Part shown: positions 1 to 9,377 of the stretch, one piece after another | How positions within the stretch are numbered: the first letter of the stretch is position 1 | Layout of the letters: the number at the start of each line of letters is the position of its first letter | NCBI RefSeq assembly: GCF_041320595.1 | Contig: NZ_CP166625.1 | Coordinates: 4,710,001 to 4,774,000, forward strand | Length of the DNA: 64,000 nucleotides | Direction of reading: 5' to 3' | Source of the DNA: Pleomorphomonas sp. PLEO | GTDB taxonomy: Bacteria; Pseudomonadota; Alphaproteobacteria; Rhizobiales; Pleomorphomonadaceae | Translations under genes and position numbers: made by a program | Notes under the pieces: model-generated | Told to the model about the DNA's origin: nothing | What the model saw: the letters and a program-made list of their open reading frames with translations, nothing else | Databases searched by the model: none

Positions 1-1087
1 TTTCCCCGTCGAACAGATGCAGCTTGGTAGTGTCGATGCCGAGCGTCACTGCGTCACCGTCGCGCGCCTTGCAGCGCGGCGGCACCTTGGCCACCAGCTT
101 GGTTCCGTTGACCAGGAGATGGAGATGAACCTCCGATCCCATGGGCTCGGCGAGTTCGACCGTCGTCCTGATCGGGGTTGTGGTCGCCTGCCTCATGTAG
201 GAGGAGGCCTCATCGTGCAAGTCTTCCGGCCGGATGCCGAGCATGCAGTCGCGCCCAACCCAGGGCGCCAGCACCGCTTCACCGGCGCGCTCGGGCAGCG
301 GGATGAGATTCTCGCCGAAGCGGGCGGCAAAGCCGACGGCGGCCCGCTCGAGCCGTACCGGCAGCATGTTCATCTGCGGCGAGCCGATGAAGCCGGCGAC
401 AAACATGTTGCAGGGATTGTCGTAAAGGTTCTGCGGCGTGTCGACCTGCTGGATGTAGCCGTCCTTCATCACCACAATGCGGTCGGCCATGGTCATCGCC
501 TCCACCTGATCGTGGGTGACGTAGATGAAAGTCGTGCCCAGGCTCTTGTGAAGCTTTGAAATCTCGACCCGCATCGTCGCGCGCAGCTTGGCGTCGAGAT
601 TACTGAGCGGCTCGTCGAGCAGAAACACGGCCGGATTGCGCACCATGGCACGCCCGAGCGCCACGCGCTGGCGCTGGCCACCGGACAGTGCTTTCGGTTT
701 CCGGTTGAGCAGGTGCTCGATGTCGAGAATCCTCGCGGCCTCGCGGACCTTGGCGTCGATCTCGGCGCGGGGTGCCTTCCGAAGCTCGAGACCGAAGGCC
801 ATGTTCTTGTAGACCGTCATATGCGGGTAGAGCGCATAGTTCTGGAACACCATGGCGATGTCGCGATCCTTGGACTCAAGATCGTTGACGAGGGCGTCCC
901 CGATGTAGAGCTCGCCGGACGTGATCTCCTCCAGCCCTGCGATCATCCTGAGGGTCGTCGACTTGCCACACCCCGACGGTCCAACAAGAACAATGAACTC
1001 CTTGTCCTGGATTTCGAGGCTGAGTTTATGCACGACGGTCAGGGAACCGTAGTTTTTCTGAATGTCGCGAAGCGAAATGCTCGCCAT
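1..1087 (-). CDS. Sugar ABC transporter ATP-binding protein (UgpC/MalK type), C-terminus cut by window edge
   Basis: This is the ATPase that energises the oligosaccharide importer encoded upstream on the same strand. About 362 codons are present, starting at an ATG at 1087 behind GGAGGACCGTC; the 3' end lies beyond the left edge. The reverse strand shows Walker A (GPSGCGKST, about residue 35), the LSGGQRQRVALGRA signature, Walker B (FLFDEPLSNLDA), an H-loop (YVTHDQVEAMT) and a C-terminal MOBE/TOBE-like region containing GIRPEDLHDE. That regulatory tail is typical of the CUT1 MalK/UgpC/MsmK class. It is the last visible gene of the 6122-to-1 operon. No solute-binding protein is seen, so one probably lies off the left edge. 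Confidence 0.93.
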   Translation of the reverse strand, partial: MASISLRDIQKNYGSLTVVHKLSLEIQDKEFIVLVGPSGCGKSTTLRMIAGLEEITSGELYIGDALVNDLESKDRDIAMVFQNYALYPHMTVYKNMAFGLELRKAPRAEIDAKVREAARILDIEHLLNRKPKALSGGQRQRVALGRAMVRNPAVFLLDEPLSNLDAKLRATMRVEISKLHKSLGTTFIYVTHDQVEAMTMADRIVVMKDGYIQQVDTPQNLYDNPCNMFVAGFIGSPQMNMLPVRLERAAVGFAARFGENLIPLPERAGEAVLAPWVGRDCMLGIRPEDLHDEASSYMRQATTTPIRTTVELAEPMGSEVHLHLLVNGTKLVAKVPPRCKARDGDAVTLGIDTTKLHLFDGE

Positions 1088-1117
1088 GACGGTCCTCCGA
1101 TTGCTCAGCAGCGCCCG

Positions 1118-3142
1118 TTACCGGACGAGAATAGTTCCAACGCTTGTTTCGCCGGCTCCGCGATCGAAGACGGAGACTTCGCCAAAGCCCGTGCAGCCAT
1201 CGGCGTTGAAGGTGTCCGTGGGGCTCGCGTATTCGCGATGGGCGATCACCACCGTGAACGCCCGCTCCCCCTTGGTGATGTTGAGGGCTTGGATCGTCGC
1301 ATCGTCGAACCTCACGCTCTTGAAGTTCGAACTCACGGGCACCGTCTCGGCCGACAGCGTTTCGCGCCGACCTGCCGGGTTGAGCCCGATGACGGTAAAC
1401 AGGTGGAGCGGGCCGATGCCGTGGTCGTCGACGCGCAGCGTGAGATTGGTTTCAAGTTCGTTGTAACGGCGAGACAGTCGGGTCTCGACCAGTCGTCCCT
1501 GCGGAGCGGCGCCGACCAGCAGCAGATCGACCGCGTTGCTGGCGCTGTCATAGGCGAAGCGGCGACCATCGCCGGCCACCTGGCCGCGGCTGTCGAAATG
1601 GAAGTAGCGCTGATAGGCGTGAGCGGACGCGGTGTGGAACTCGTCGCAGATCACCAGGATATCCGGCTTCAGGAACAACAGCCGGCGATTGACGAAGACG
1701 CCGCCCGACGCGAGCTCCTGATAGCCGAGATGCCCGCCCTCGGCATAGGCGTAGCGATCCCCGGCGACGAAACGGCGGTTGACGGCCCGCGACAGGCGCG
1801 AACAACCCCAGCTGTCGACGGGCGTGTAGACTTCCTCGTCATCGACCGTGACGGTATTGTGGGCCGATGCGTTCTTGAATTCGAAGCGCTCCGGCTTGTT
1901 GACGTAGGTGTAGCGGCCGGCGTCGACGAGGATGTCCTCGCCACGGGCGAACAGATCAAAGTGCAGCTTGTCGGAATGGCCATGTCCGGCGCCGAGCGTG
2001 CCGCAATGGAAATGCACGAACGTGGCATCCTCGCCCCAGCGATCGCGGAGATAGAAGTTACCGGAGTGATGAAGCGCCGTGTCGGTCGAGCGCGGCGGCT
2101 CAGCCGGCATGGCGTCATAGGCGGCGATCGCATCGGCACCGAGATCCCAGACAGCATCGACATCCATGACCGGCCCGCCAAACGCCCTCAGCATTGGATC
2201 GGAAAAAATCACCGCACCGCGCACCACCAAGTCGCGCTGGTCGATGTCATCGCTGTCGCCCATCGACAGCTCGTGACCATCCGGCTTGCCGGACAGCGCA
2301 GTAACGCGGCAAAGGTCTTGGGTCTTACGGCGGATCGGATCCGGCAGCTCGTAGCCGCCCCGGTCGGCCAGCGTCACCACGTCGAGGTAACAGGACGTTA
2401 CCTCGTTGTGGTACATCGGGCTCTGCTCCCACTGGAAGCCATCGTCATCGATCTGGATGCGCGCTTCCTCGGCGAGGCGGCGAGCGGCCTCGCGCCGGTA
2501 GTCGTCGGCGCGCGGGCACGGTACGGCGGCGCCGACGATGAACAGGCCGTGGTTCGCCAGAACACCCCAGTTGCTCATGAGGTTGTAGCTGTTCCACACA
2601 CCCATGAGGAATTCGGCGTGCTCCGTCATCGAGGTGACGAAAGCTTCCATCACCTCGGACGTGATGGCCGGACTGCCTTCAAAGCAGGCCATGGCCTTGA
2701 CCCAATATTCCATGCGGATGCCGGCCTCGATGGTCCGCCATGCCTTGGCGTTCGCCGGGTCATCCCGCTTGACCGTCCGCACCCAATGGGTGAGCTGATC
2801 GGCAAAGGCGGCGGCGTAGCGCTCGTCGCCAGTCAGCGCATAGGCGCGGCCGAGCGTGATCCAGAAGCGCATCCGGTTGAAGGCGAAGATCCACTCCGGG
2901 TCGTCGCCGGGCTGATGCAGCCAGTCGATCTCGCCCGGAAAGACTTCGGGAACGTGGGTGCGCTCCATGTCCCATCGTTCTTCGAACACGAAGCGACGGT
3001 CGACGATCATGTCGGCGGAGGCGACAAGGCGAGCCACCTCGTCCGGATAGGTTTCGCGCATGAAGGCAGCGATCCGGTCGCGGTCGGCGGCGCCGCGCAT
3101 GAACAGACGGTCGGATCCTTCGAAGAACGCCTGGGGATTCAC
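1118..3142 (-). CDS. Heparinase II/III family polysaccharide lyase
   Basis: This 674-residue protein has the two-part architecture of heparinase II/III and alginate-lyase-like enzymes. An N-terminal alpha/alpha toroid (about residues 1-350, rich in Trp and Tyr, with NSYNLMSNWG and QWEQSPMYHNEV) is followed by a beta-sandwich domain with the family hallmark GHGHSDKLHFDLFARGE and then VDAGRYTY. His, Tyr and Asn in these blocks are the usual beta-elimination residues. No signal peptide is visible, so it probably acts on imported oligosaccharides. Lyases of this kind produce unsaturated uronyl ends, the substrate of the GH88 enzyme encoded just upstream. The exact substrate (glycosaminoglycan-like, alginate-like or other uronan) cannot be read from the sequence. 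Confidence 0.85.
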   Translation of the reverse strand: MNPQAFFEGSDRLFMRGAADRDRIAAFMRETYPDEVARLVASADMIVDRRFVFEERWDMERTHVPEVFPGEIDWLHQPGDDPEWIFAFNRMRFWITLGRAYALTGDERYAAAFADQLTHWVRTVKRDDPANAKAWRTIEAGIRMEYWVKAMACFEGSPAITSEVMEAFVTSMTEHAEFLMGVWNSYNLMSNWGVLANHGLFIVGAAVPCPRADDYRREAARRLAEEARIQIDDDGFQWEQSPMYHNEVTSCYLDVVTLADRGGYELPDPIRRKTQDLCRVTALSGKPDGHELSMGDSDDIDQRDLVVRGAVIFSDPMLRAFGGPVMDVDAVWDLGADAIAAYDAMPAEPPRSTDTALHHSGNFYLRDRWGEDATFVHFHCGTLGAGHGHSDKLHFDLFARGEDILVDAGRYTYVNKPERFEFKNASAHNTVTVDDEEVYTPVDSWGCSRLSRAVNRRFVAGDRYAYAEGGHLGYQELASGGVFVNRRLLFLKPDILVICDEFHTASAHAYQRYFHFDSRGQVAGDGRRFAYDSASNAVDLLLVGAAPQGRLVETRLSRRYNELETNLTLRVDDHGIGPLHLFTVIGLNPAGRRETLSAETVPVSSNFKSVRFDDATIQALNITKGERAFTVVIAHREYASPTDTFNADGCTGFGEVSVFDRGAGETSVGTILVR

Positions 3143-3152
3143 GATAGATGCC

Positions 3153-4325
3153 TCACCAGTAGGAAACCCAGTTGGAAGAAAGGCGCGTCAGCGCCTCCAT
3201 GTAGAAATAGTCGCCCCAGATGACGCACTCATCGACGCCCTCGGGCGTACAGGTGTTGAAGGGCGTCTTCTTGGAATAGGTTCCGTGCAGCACCAGGCCG
3301 TTTGAAACAGCGGGATCGGTGACGGCATAGGTGCGTACGAGGCTCGCCACCATGCGTCGGGCAAGGTCGCGATAGGCTGAAGCGACCGTCTCGTCGACGT
3401 GAAGCGCCATTTCGAGAAGACCGCAGGCGACGATCGAGGCGCTCGAGGAATCGCGCGGCTCCTCGGTGCCTGAGGTGAACATCAGATCCCAGTAGGGAAC
3501 GAGATTCTCGGGAAGCTTGTGCAAATAGAAGTCGAGCAGTTGGTCGAACAGCGCACGCTTTTCCGCCGTGCGCTCAATCTTGTAGGCCAGCGCCACGCCG
3601 TAGATGCTCCAGGCCTGACCGCGCGTCCAAGGGGAATCGTCGCTGTAGCCCTGGCAGGTCGCCCCGTGCGACGGCTGGCCGGTCACCGGATCCATGAAAA
3701 AGGTATGATAGGTCGAAAAATCCGGCCGGATGGAGTTTTCGAGGCAGGTAGCGGTGTGAATGCGGGCCACCTCCGCGTAACGGCCGTCGCCCGTCTCCTC
3801 GGTCGCCCAATAGAGCAGCGGCAGGTTCATCAGGCAGTCGATGATGAAGCGATAGTTCTCCGGCGCCCCGAAGGCTCCCCATGCCTGGATGAAGCCGCCG
3901 ACCGACTGGAAGCGATCCATGAGCCGGTCGGCGGCAAGAATAGCCGCTGCGCGGGCCAGCCGGTCGCCGGTCAGCCTGTAGGCGGCGACGCAGCTCGGCG
4001 AATAGAGGAAGCCCATGTCGTGATGGTCGACCGCGATGCGATTTTCCACGCGATGATGGAAATCCTTGACCTGCACGCGGGCGGCATCAAGAAAAGCTTG
4101 GTCTCCGGAGCGCTCGTAGGCGAGCCAGATTTGGCCAGGCCAGAAGCCGCAGGTCCACTGGTCGTTGGCGCAGGTGGGGTAGAAATTGCCGACGCTCGAG
4201 TGATTGCGGGCAGCTTGAGTGAATTCGGGCAGGTTGCGCCGCACCAGATCGACGGCAAGGTCGAGCGCGCTGGCCACCTGCTCGTTCGTCACCGGGTCGA
4301 TCGTCGGCGAAATACACGCGGTCAT
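3153..4325 (-). CDS. Unsaturated glucuronyl hydrolase, GH88 family
   Basis: GH88 enzymes hydrate and release the 4,5-unsaturated uronic acid left by polysaccharide lyases. The 390-residue protein matches the usual family length. The two catalytic aspartates are visible: D103 in HHDMGFLYSP and D163 in IIDCLMNLPLLYW. The family block SDDSPWTRGQAW and the DSSSASIVACGLLEM segment are also intact. No export signal is seen, so it should be cytoplasmic. The gene lies between the permease genes and the heparinase-like lyase gene with gaps of 10-20 bases, consistent with one transcript for import and depolymerisation of a uronan oligosaccharide. Confidence 0.9.
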   Translation of the reverse strand: MTACISPTIDPVTNEQVASALDLAVDLVRRNLPEFTQAARNHSSVGNFYPTCANDQWTCGFWPGQIWLAYERSGDQAFLDAARVQVKDFHHRVENRIAVDHHDMGFLYSPSCVAAYRLTGDRLARAAAILAADRLMDRFQSVGGFIQAWGAFGAPENYRFIIDCLMNLPLLYWATEETGDGRYAEVARIHTATCLENSIRPDFSTYHTFFMDPVTGQPSHGATCQGYSDDSPWTRGQAWSIYGVALAYKIERTAEKRALFDQLLDFYLHKLPENLVPYWDLMFTSGTEEPRDSSSASIVACGLLEMALHVDETVASAYRDLARRMVASLVRTYAVTDPAVSNGLVLHGTYSKKTPFNTCTPEGVDECVIWGDYFYMEALTRLSSNWVSYW

Positions 4326-4344
4326 GATGGTCCTTTCGCTGCGC

Positions 4345-5181
4345 TCAGCCCTTGAGGCCGCTCGAGGCGATGCCTTCGACGAAGAAACGCTGCAGGGCGA
4401 GGAAGACGATGAGAACGGGGATCAGGGTCACGACCGACGCCGCCATGATCAGTCCGTATTCGGCCGAATACTGGGCGATGAACATGCGAAGGCCGATCTG
4501 GATCGTCTTGAGTTCGGTCTTGGTGAGGTAGATCATCGGCCCGAGGAAGTCGTTCCAGGTGGTGACGAAGGTGAAGATCGTCAGCGTGGACAGCGCGGGC
4601 TTGGAAAGCGGCAGCATGATCTTCCACCAGATCTGGTATTCGTTCATGCCATCGATGCGGGCGGCCTCGCAGAGTTCGTCGGGAATGCTCTGGTAGAACT
4701 GCCGCATCAGGAACACGCCGAAGGCGGTGAAGGCCTGCAGGCAGATCAGCGCCAGATGCGTGTTGTTAAGGTGGAACTCGCGCATCAGGATGAACTGCGG
4801 CACCATGTAGACCTGCCAGGGCATGGCGATGGTGCCGATGTAGCCGAGAAAGGGCGCGTTCTTGTACTTGAAGTCGAGTTTGGCGAAGGCATAGGCGGCA
4901 AAGCTCGAGGTGAGAAGCTGCAGCGCCGTCACAATGATGGTCAGCTTGGACGTGTTCCAGATGAACAGCGCCAGCGGTACCTTGGTCCAGATATCGATGT
5001 AGTTGCGCCACACCGGCTCGGCGGGAAACCACTCCACCGGGAAGGAGAACACGTCCTTGCTGAGCTTCAGCGATGCCGACAGCATCCATACGAAGGGCAC
5101 CAGCATGGTCACAGTCGTTGCGATCAGGATGGCGTAAACGAGGATGCGGGCTGGCTTGACCTTGCGACCGAGAATTTTCAT
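4345..5181 (-). CDS. Sugar ABC transporter permease, MalG-like
   Basis: This is the second inner-membrane permease of a CUT1 oligosaccharide importer: 278 residues with six predicted membrane segments, the first at ILVYAILIATTVTMLVPFVW. The EAA loop that docks the ATPase is visible as ELCEAARIDGMNEYQIWWKIMLPLSKPAL. The ATG at 5181 is preferred because GGAGGAAACGCC lies just before it. An earlier in-frame ATG at 5205 overlaps the upstream stop codon but lacks a comparable ribosome-binding site. Confidence 0.93.
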   Translation of the reverse strand: MKILGRKVKPARILVYAILIATTVTMLVPFVWMLSASLKLSKDVFSFPVEWFPAEPVWRNYIDIWTKVPLALFIWNTSKLTIIVTALQLLTSSFAAYAFAKLDFKYKNAPFLGYIGTIAMPWQVYMVPQFILMREFHLNNTHLALICLQAFTAFGVFLMRQFYQSIPDELCEAARIDGMNEYQIWWKIMLPLSKPALSTLTIFTFVTTWNDFLGPMIYLTKTELKTIQIGLRMFIAQYSAEYGLIMAASVVTLIPVLIVFLALQRFFVEGIASSGLKG

Positions 5182-5204
5182 GGCGTTTCCTCCGACCCGA
5201 ACCA

Positions 5205-6122
5205 TCACTTGTCCCTTTGGCCACGGAACTGGACGACCGTGACGATGAGAACGAGCAGGAACAGAACGAGGGCGACCATGCTGGCGTATCCCAGGTCCCA
5301 GGAGATGAAGGCTTCGTTGTAGATGTGGTAGACGAGGACCAGCGTGGATGTGCCCGGCCCGCCCTGCGTCAACATGTAGATCTGGTCGAAGACCTTGAAG
5401 CACTGGATGGTCAGCATGATGCTGACGAAGAAGGTCGTCGCGCTCAGTTGTGGAATGGTGACATGGCGGAACTTGTCCCAGGCGTTGGCGCCGTCGATGC
5501 CGGCCGCCTCGTAGAGCTCGGGATTCACGCCCTGCAGACCGGCAAGGTAGATCACCATGTAGTAGCCCATGTTCTTCCACACGGAGAACAGGATGACCGT
5601 GACCATCGCCCAGTTCTTGTCGGCCGACCAGCCGGGCAGATGCGCCGGATCGAGGCCCAAAGCCACCAGCAGCATGTTGAACGGGCCCATGGCCGGATTG
5701 AAGATCATGTTCCAAACCACGGCGACCGCGACCAGCGAGGCGACGTAAGGGAAGAACATGACGGTGCGAAAGAAATTGCGGCCGAAGACCTTCTGGTTGA
5801 GCAGCACCGCCAGCAGCAGCGAACAGACCAGCGTCAGCGGCACGGTTACCGCCGTGTAGATCAGCGTGTTCCAGAGCGCGGTCTGGAATACATCGTCGGA
5901 GAACAGGCGCCAGAAGTTTCTGAGCCCGGCAAACGTCATCTCGTTCGAACCGTCCCACTCCATGAAGGCCAGCGCGAAGGCGAACAGGATCGGCCCGAGC
6001 GTGAACACGGCAAAGCCGACGAAATTCGGAGCAATGAAGCTGTAGGCGACCACATTGTTGCGCAACCGCCGGCGAGCGGCCGTCATGGGGCGCGGCTTGC
6101 GAACTGGAGCGGTGACCGCCAT
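5205..6122 (-). CDS. Sugar ABC transporter permease, MalF-like
   Basis: First gene of the leftward uronan operon: a 305-residue inner-membrane permease with six predicted transmembrane helices and the EAA motif ELYEAAGIDGANAWDKFRHVTIPQL. The basic N-terminus (RKPRPMTAARRRLRNN) before the first helix favours a cytoplasmic N-terminus. The start at 6122 follows GGGGAGGAAGCA. It pairs with the MalG-like permease and the MalK-like ATPase. The promoter region carries a strong inverted repeat at 6168-6192 that probably binds the neighbouring LacI regulator. Confidence 0.93.
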   Translation of the reverse strand: MAVTAPVRKPRPMTAARRRLRNNVVAYSFIAPNFVGFAVFTLGPILFAFALAFMEWDGSNEMTFAGLRNFWRLFSDDVFQTALWNTLIYTAVTVPLTLVCSLLLAVLLNQKVFGRNFFRTVMFFPYVASLVAVAVVWNMIFNPAMGPFNMLLVALGLDPAHLPGWSADKNWAMVTVILFSVWKNMGYYMVIYLAGLQGVNPELYEAAGIDGANAWDKFRHVTIPQLSATTFFVSIMLTIQCFKVFDQIYMLTQGGPGTSTLVLVYHIYNEAFISWDLGYASMVALVLFLLVLIVTVVQFRGQRDK

Positions 6123-6167
6123 TGCTTCCTCCCCGAGAATCTTTTCCGTTTCGTGTCAACTGACCCA

Positions 6168-6192
6168 GTGGAAATTTTCCAGAAATTTCCAC
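6168..6192. promoter_or_regulatory. Candidate LacI-family operator (perfect inverted repeat)
   Basis: GTGGAAATTT and AAATTTCCAC form perfect 10-base arms around a 5-base centre, ending 46 bases upstream of the permease start at 6122. The TGGAAA/TTTCCA half-site recurs at 6328-6373 and 9378-9402, the other promoter regions of this locus. This suggests one operator type read by the LacI protein encoded at 8238-9278. Confidence 0.55.
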
Positions 6193-6320
6193 TTTCCACC
6201 CATCCGTGGCACCTCTCCAACGGATAGGCTGGGCATGGCGACGATCTCCACATCGCGATATTCTCGCCACGTCTAGACGAGTGTAAACTCCACAAAACGT
6301 CGAAACGCAATCGAAAAAAT

Positions 6321-6373
6321 ACGCATATTTTCCATCTTTCCAATTTTGTTTCTTTTTCCTCATATTGGAAAAC
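6321..6373. promoter_or_regulatory. AT-rich divergent promoter region with further TTTTCCA/TGGAAAA half-sites
   Basis: ACGCATATTTTCCAT starts at 6321 and ATTGGAAAAC ends at 6373, in an AT-rich stretch between the permease operon and the heparinase-like gene. ACGCATTTTCCAT at 9391-9403 is almost the same sequence. The repeated half-sites fit regulation of both directions by one repressor. No clear -35/-10 pair was assigned. Confidence 0.45.
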
Positions 6374-6435
6374 ATTCAGACTCAAGCGACAGGGGAGCGG
6401 AGACGCCGCTTCGGAAGAGGACGGGGGAGAGCATC

Positions 6436-8232
6436 ATGTTCGTCGAATGCCTGGCCAATCTGCCGCCGACGATCGACCGTTTCGTTCCGGCGCCGTCGGC
6501 GGGGGATCGTGCGGCGTGGCATTGTCTGCCGGCCGATGTTCGCAACGCCCTGATGGCGCGCGGCGAAAGCCAGGGCGATACCACCTTTCCGCCGCTTCCC
6601 GCCTCCGCCTATATGGATTTCCGCCGCAACGGCGACCGCGCGCGCTTCGAAGCGATCTACCTCACGCGGCGACGAACCCTCAACGCCGCGGTCATGGCCG
6701 AATGCGTTGCCCACGACGGTCGCTTTCTCGATCTGGTCATCGACGGCATTTTCGCTCTCTGCGAAGAAAGCGGCTGGCAGCTTCCAGCTCACAACACGCT
6801 GGTTCGCGACACGCCGACGACCATCTTGCCGGATGTCGACACGCCAGTCCTTGACCTGTTCGCCTGCGAGACCGGCGCGCAACTGGCAGTCATCGATCAC
6901 CTGCTCGGCGCCGAACTCGACGCCGTCAGCCCGCTGATCCGGGCGCGCATCCGCCGCGAAATCAACGCGCGCATTTTCACTCCCTACCTCGGCCGTCACT
7001 TTTGGTGGATGGGCCATGGCGACGAGCCGATGTGCAACTGGACGGTCTGGTGCACCCAGAACGTTCTGCTCGCCACAATGACCGGCGACTACCCGCCCGA
7101 TCTGCGCCGTCAGGTGGTGATCAAAGCCGCCGAGGGCCTCGACGCATTCCTGAAGGACTACGCGGACGACGGCTGCTGCGAGGAGGGCGCGCAATACTAT
7201 CGCCACGCGGGCCTCTGCCTGTTCAACGCCATGGACATCCTGAACAGTGTTACGGGCGGGGCTTTTGCGGCGGCGACCCGCTCCGACAAGATCCGCAACA
7301 TCGCGGAGTATATCGTCAACATCCACGCGCGCGGCGCCTACTACTTCAACTTCGCCGACTGCTCGCCACTGGCCGGTCAGGCCGGCGCCCGCGAATATCT
7401 GTTCGGCCTCGCCGTAGGCTCGGATCGCCTAGCCGACTTCGCCGCGGCCGACTGGGCGACATCGACCGATCGCGACCTGCCCGACGAGATCAATCTCTAT
7501 TACCGGCTACAGTCAGCGTTCGCCACCGAACGGATCGCCGCCCATCGCCCGGCCGCGCCACAGGCGCAAAAGGACATCCACTATCCCAGCGTCGGGCTGT
7601 TCGTCCTGCGCGACGCCACCTTCGACCTTGCCGTCAAGGCCGGCGACAACGGCGACAGCCACGGCCACGCCGATGCCGGCTCGCTGATCCTGTTCAAGAA
7701 CGGCGCCCCCTTGCTCATCGACGTCGGCGTGGAAACCTATACGGCCAAGACCTTCTCCGCCGCCCGTCACGAAATCTGGACCATCCGGGCGGCCTATCAC
7801 AACCTGCCGCTTTTCGGCGGAGCCGAGGAAGGCTACGGCGCCGCCTATGGCGCCCGCGACGTGGTCTTCGCGCCGGGCGAGAGAGAAAGCCGTGTCTCGA
7901 TGGACCTCGCCGGCGCCTTTCCGCCAGCGGCCGGCGTGACGACGGCGCGCCGAACCGTCCGCTTCGTCAAGGGCGAGCATATCGAGATCGAAGACGTGAG
8001 GTCGCCGAGCGGTCCCGCGACACTGCATCTCATGCTGGCGCGGTGTCCGGAAATCGCAGCGGGCGAGTTGATACTGCCTGGCCTCGGCACGATCGAGGTT
8101 GAGGGTGGAGGAGCGGCAACGGTCGAGGCGATTGCCATATCCGATCCGCGGCTGCGCCTGGCATGGCCGGAAACGCTCTATCGCGTTGCCATTCCCTTCG
8201 AGGATCGCATCCTCGTGAGGATCGGCAAATGA
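6436..8232 (+). CDS. Heparinase II/III family protein (second, divergent copy)
   Basis: This 598-residue protein is related to the lyase at 1118-3142 but clearly divergent. Its N-terminal alpha-helical part has HFWWMGHGDEPMCNWTVWCTQNVLLAT and GCCEEGAQYYRHAG. Its beta-sandwich part has GDNGDSHGHADAGSLILFKNGAPLLIDVGVETY, the counterpart of the GHGHSD block. The start at 6436 follows GGGGGAGAGC. It is transcribed away from the transporter operon from a shared promoter region, so it probably acts on a related or successive linkage of the same polysaccharide. No signal peptide is evident. The substrate is unknown. Confidence 0.82.
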   Translation: MFVECLANLPPTIDRFVPAPSAGDRAAWHCLPADVRNALMARGESQGDTTFPPLPASAYMDFRRNGDRARFEAIYLTRRRTLNAAVMAECVAHDGRFLDLVIDGIFALCEESGWQLPAHNTLVRDTPTTILPDVDTPVLDLFACETGAQLAVIDHLLGAELDAVSPLIRARIRREINARIFTPYLGRHFWWMGHGDEPMCNWTVWCTQNVLLATMTGDYPPDLRRQVVIKAAEGLDAFLKDYADDGCCEEGAQYYRHAGLCLFNAMDILNSVTGGAFAAATRSDKIRNIAEYIVNIHARGAYYFNFADCSPLAGQAGAREYLFGLAVGSDRLADFAAADWATSTDRDLPDEINLYYRLQSAFATERIAAHRPAAPQAQKDIHYPSVGLFVLRDATFDLAVKAGDNGDSHGHADAGSLILFKNGAPLLIDVGVETYTAKTFSAARHEIWTIRAAYHNLPLFGGAEEGYGAAYGARDVVFAPGERESRVSMDLAGAFPPAAGVTTARRTVRFVKGEHIEIEDVRSPSGPATLHLMLARCPEIAAGELILPGLGTIEVEGGGAATVEAIAISDPRLRLAWPETLYRVAIPFEDRILVRIGK

Positions 8233-8237
8233 GGAAT

Positions 8238-9278
8238 TCAGCGGGGTGGCGCTGCCACGGAGGCCCGTTCCACCAGCTGGACGCCGAGGCTGAGCCGGCG
8301 ACCGTTGCGGAGCGGGTTGGCCGCGCCCTCGATCAGCATATGCACCGCTGCCCGCCCCATTTCGGCCCGTTCGATGTGGAACGTCGTGAGCGGAATCTCG
8401 CAATGCGCGCTGATGGGAAGGTCGTCGAACCCGGTGATCGACACGTCCTCAGGCACCCGGTAACCGGCGGCGAGCACTGCTCGCATGGCGCCGATGGCCA
8501 GCATGTCAGACACGCAGCAAAGCGCCGTCGCCTCGAATTTGCCGCTCTCGATGAGCCTCGTGACCGCCTGCTGCGCACCGGTGCTGGTCAGCCCGGCGTC
8601 GTCGGTGTCGAGCAGATGGCGGTCGGCATCGAAAGCAATGCCAGACCGCTCGAGCGCCTTGCGGAATCCCTCAAGGCGAAGCGTGAGGGATTCGCGGAAC
8701 GGATGGGTGACGTGCAGCAGGTTCCTGTGCCCCATGTCGAGGAGATGCCGCGCCGCCGCCCAGCCGCCGAAGTGATAGTCGGGCGAAACGCTGTCGATCC
8801 GCATGGCGGGATCCATGCCGTTGATGATCACCGCCGGGCAACCGATGGCCGCGACGGCATCGACCAGCACCGGCTGGTCGAGCCCCATCATGATGACGCT
8901 CTCCGGCAAGCCGCGACGAAACAGGCTAGACGGATCGGGTGTCGGTTCGCCGTGGAACAGCATCTCGACGCAGAGCCCCAAGCCGATGCGCTCGGCCTCC
9001 TCGGTGATGCCGCGCAGGATCTCGCCGTAGAAACTGTCGTTTCCGACATATCGATCGTAGGTGACGATGGTTGCCGTGCCGAGACCGGTCGATTGTCGGG
9101 GGCGCCCGTCCGACTTGCGATAGCCGACGGCCTCCACCGCCCGCATGATTCGCTCGCGGTTGGCAGGGCTGACACCGACCTTAGCGTTGAGCGCTTTCGA
9201 CACGGTGCCGACGGAAACGCCCGCCGCCGCGGCAATATCGCTGAGAGTCGCCGAACGCGGTGGTTTGTGCTTGCCCAT
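8238..9278 (-). CDS. LacI-family transcriptional regulator
   Basis: A 346-residue repressor with the N-terminal helix-turn-helix and hinge ATLSDIAAAAGVSVGTVSKALNAKVGVSPANRERI, followed by a periplasmic-binding-protein-like sensor domain (GLCVEMLFHGEP, AAARHLLDMGHRNLLHV, VSITGFDDLPIS). The start at 9278 is set by the HTH position and a GGGGAAGG ribosome-binding site. It converges on the second heparinase-like gene with only 5 bases between stop codons. Position and shared repeats make it the likely regulator of the uronan locus, with a sugar or unsaturated disaccharide as probable ligand. Confidence 0.92.
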   Translation of the reverse strand: MGKHKPPRSATLSDIAAAAGVSVGTVSKALNAKVGVSPANRERIMRAVEAVGYRKSDGRPRQSTGLGTATIVTYDRYVGNDSFYGEILRGITEEAERIGLGLCVEMLFHGEPTPDPSSLFRRGLPESVIMMGLDQPVLVDAVAAIGCPAVIINGMDPAMRIDSVSPDYHFGGWAAARHLLDMGHRNLLHVTHPFRESLTLRLEGFRKALERSGIAFDADRHLLDTDDAGLTSTGAQQAVTRLIESGKFEATALCCVSDMLAIGAMRAVLAAGYRVPEDVSITGFDDLPISAHCEIPLTTFHIERAEMGRAAVHMLIEGAANPLRNGRRLSLGVQLVERASVAAPPR

Positions 9279-9377
9279 TCCAACCTTCCCCTCGGTCGGC
9301 GCAACGCCAGACGGCAGCGATCCGATTACCTGCCCTTGTGGTGGGCATACTAGGATGATCAGGAAAAAGTTTCTATG

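Noticed and set aside
713-3223. Long reading frame of more than 800 codons on the plus strand
   Set aside because: It is the antisense of two recognisable genes (ABC ATPase and lyase), with no family match and a composition typical of high-GC shadow frames.
4345-6375. 676-codon minus frame spanning two permease genes
   Set aside because: Only the last 278 codons match a permease; the rest is out of frame with the MalF-like permease, which has its own start and ribosome-binding site.
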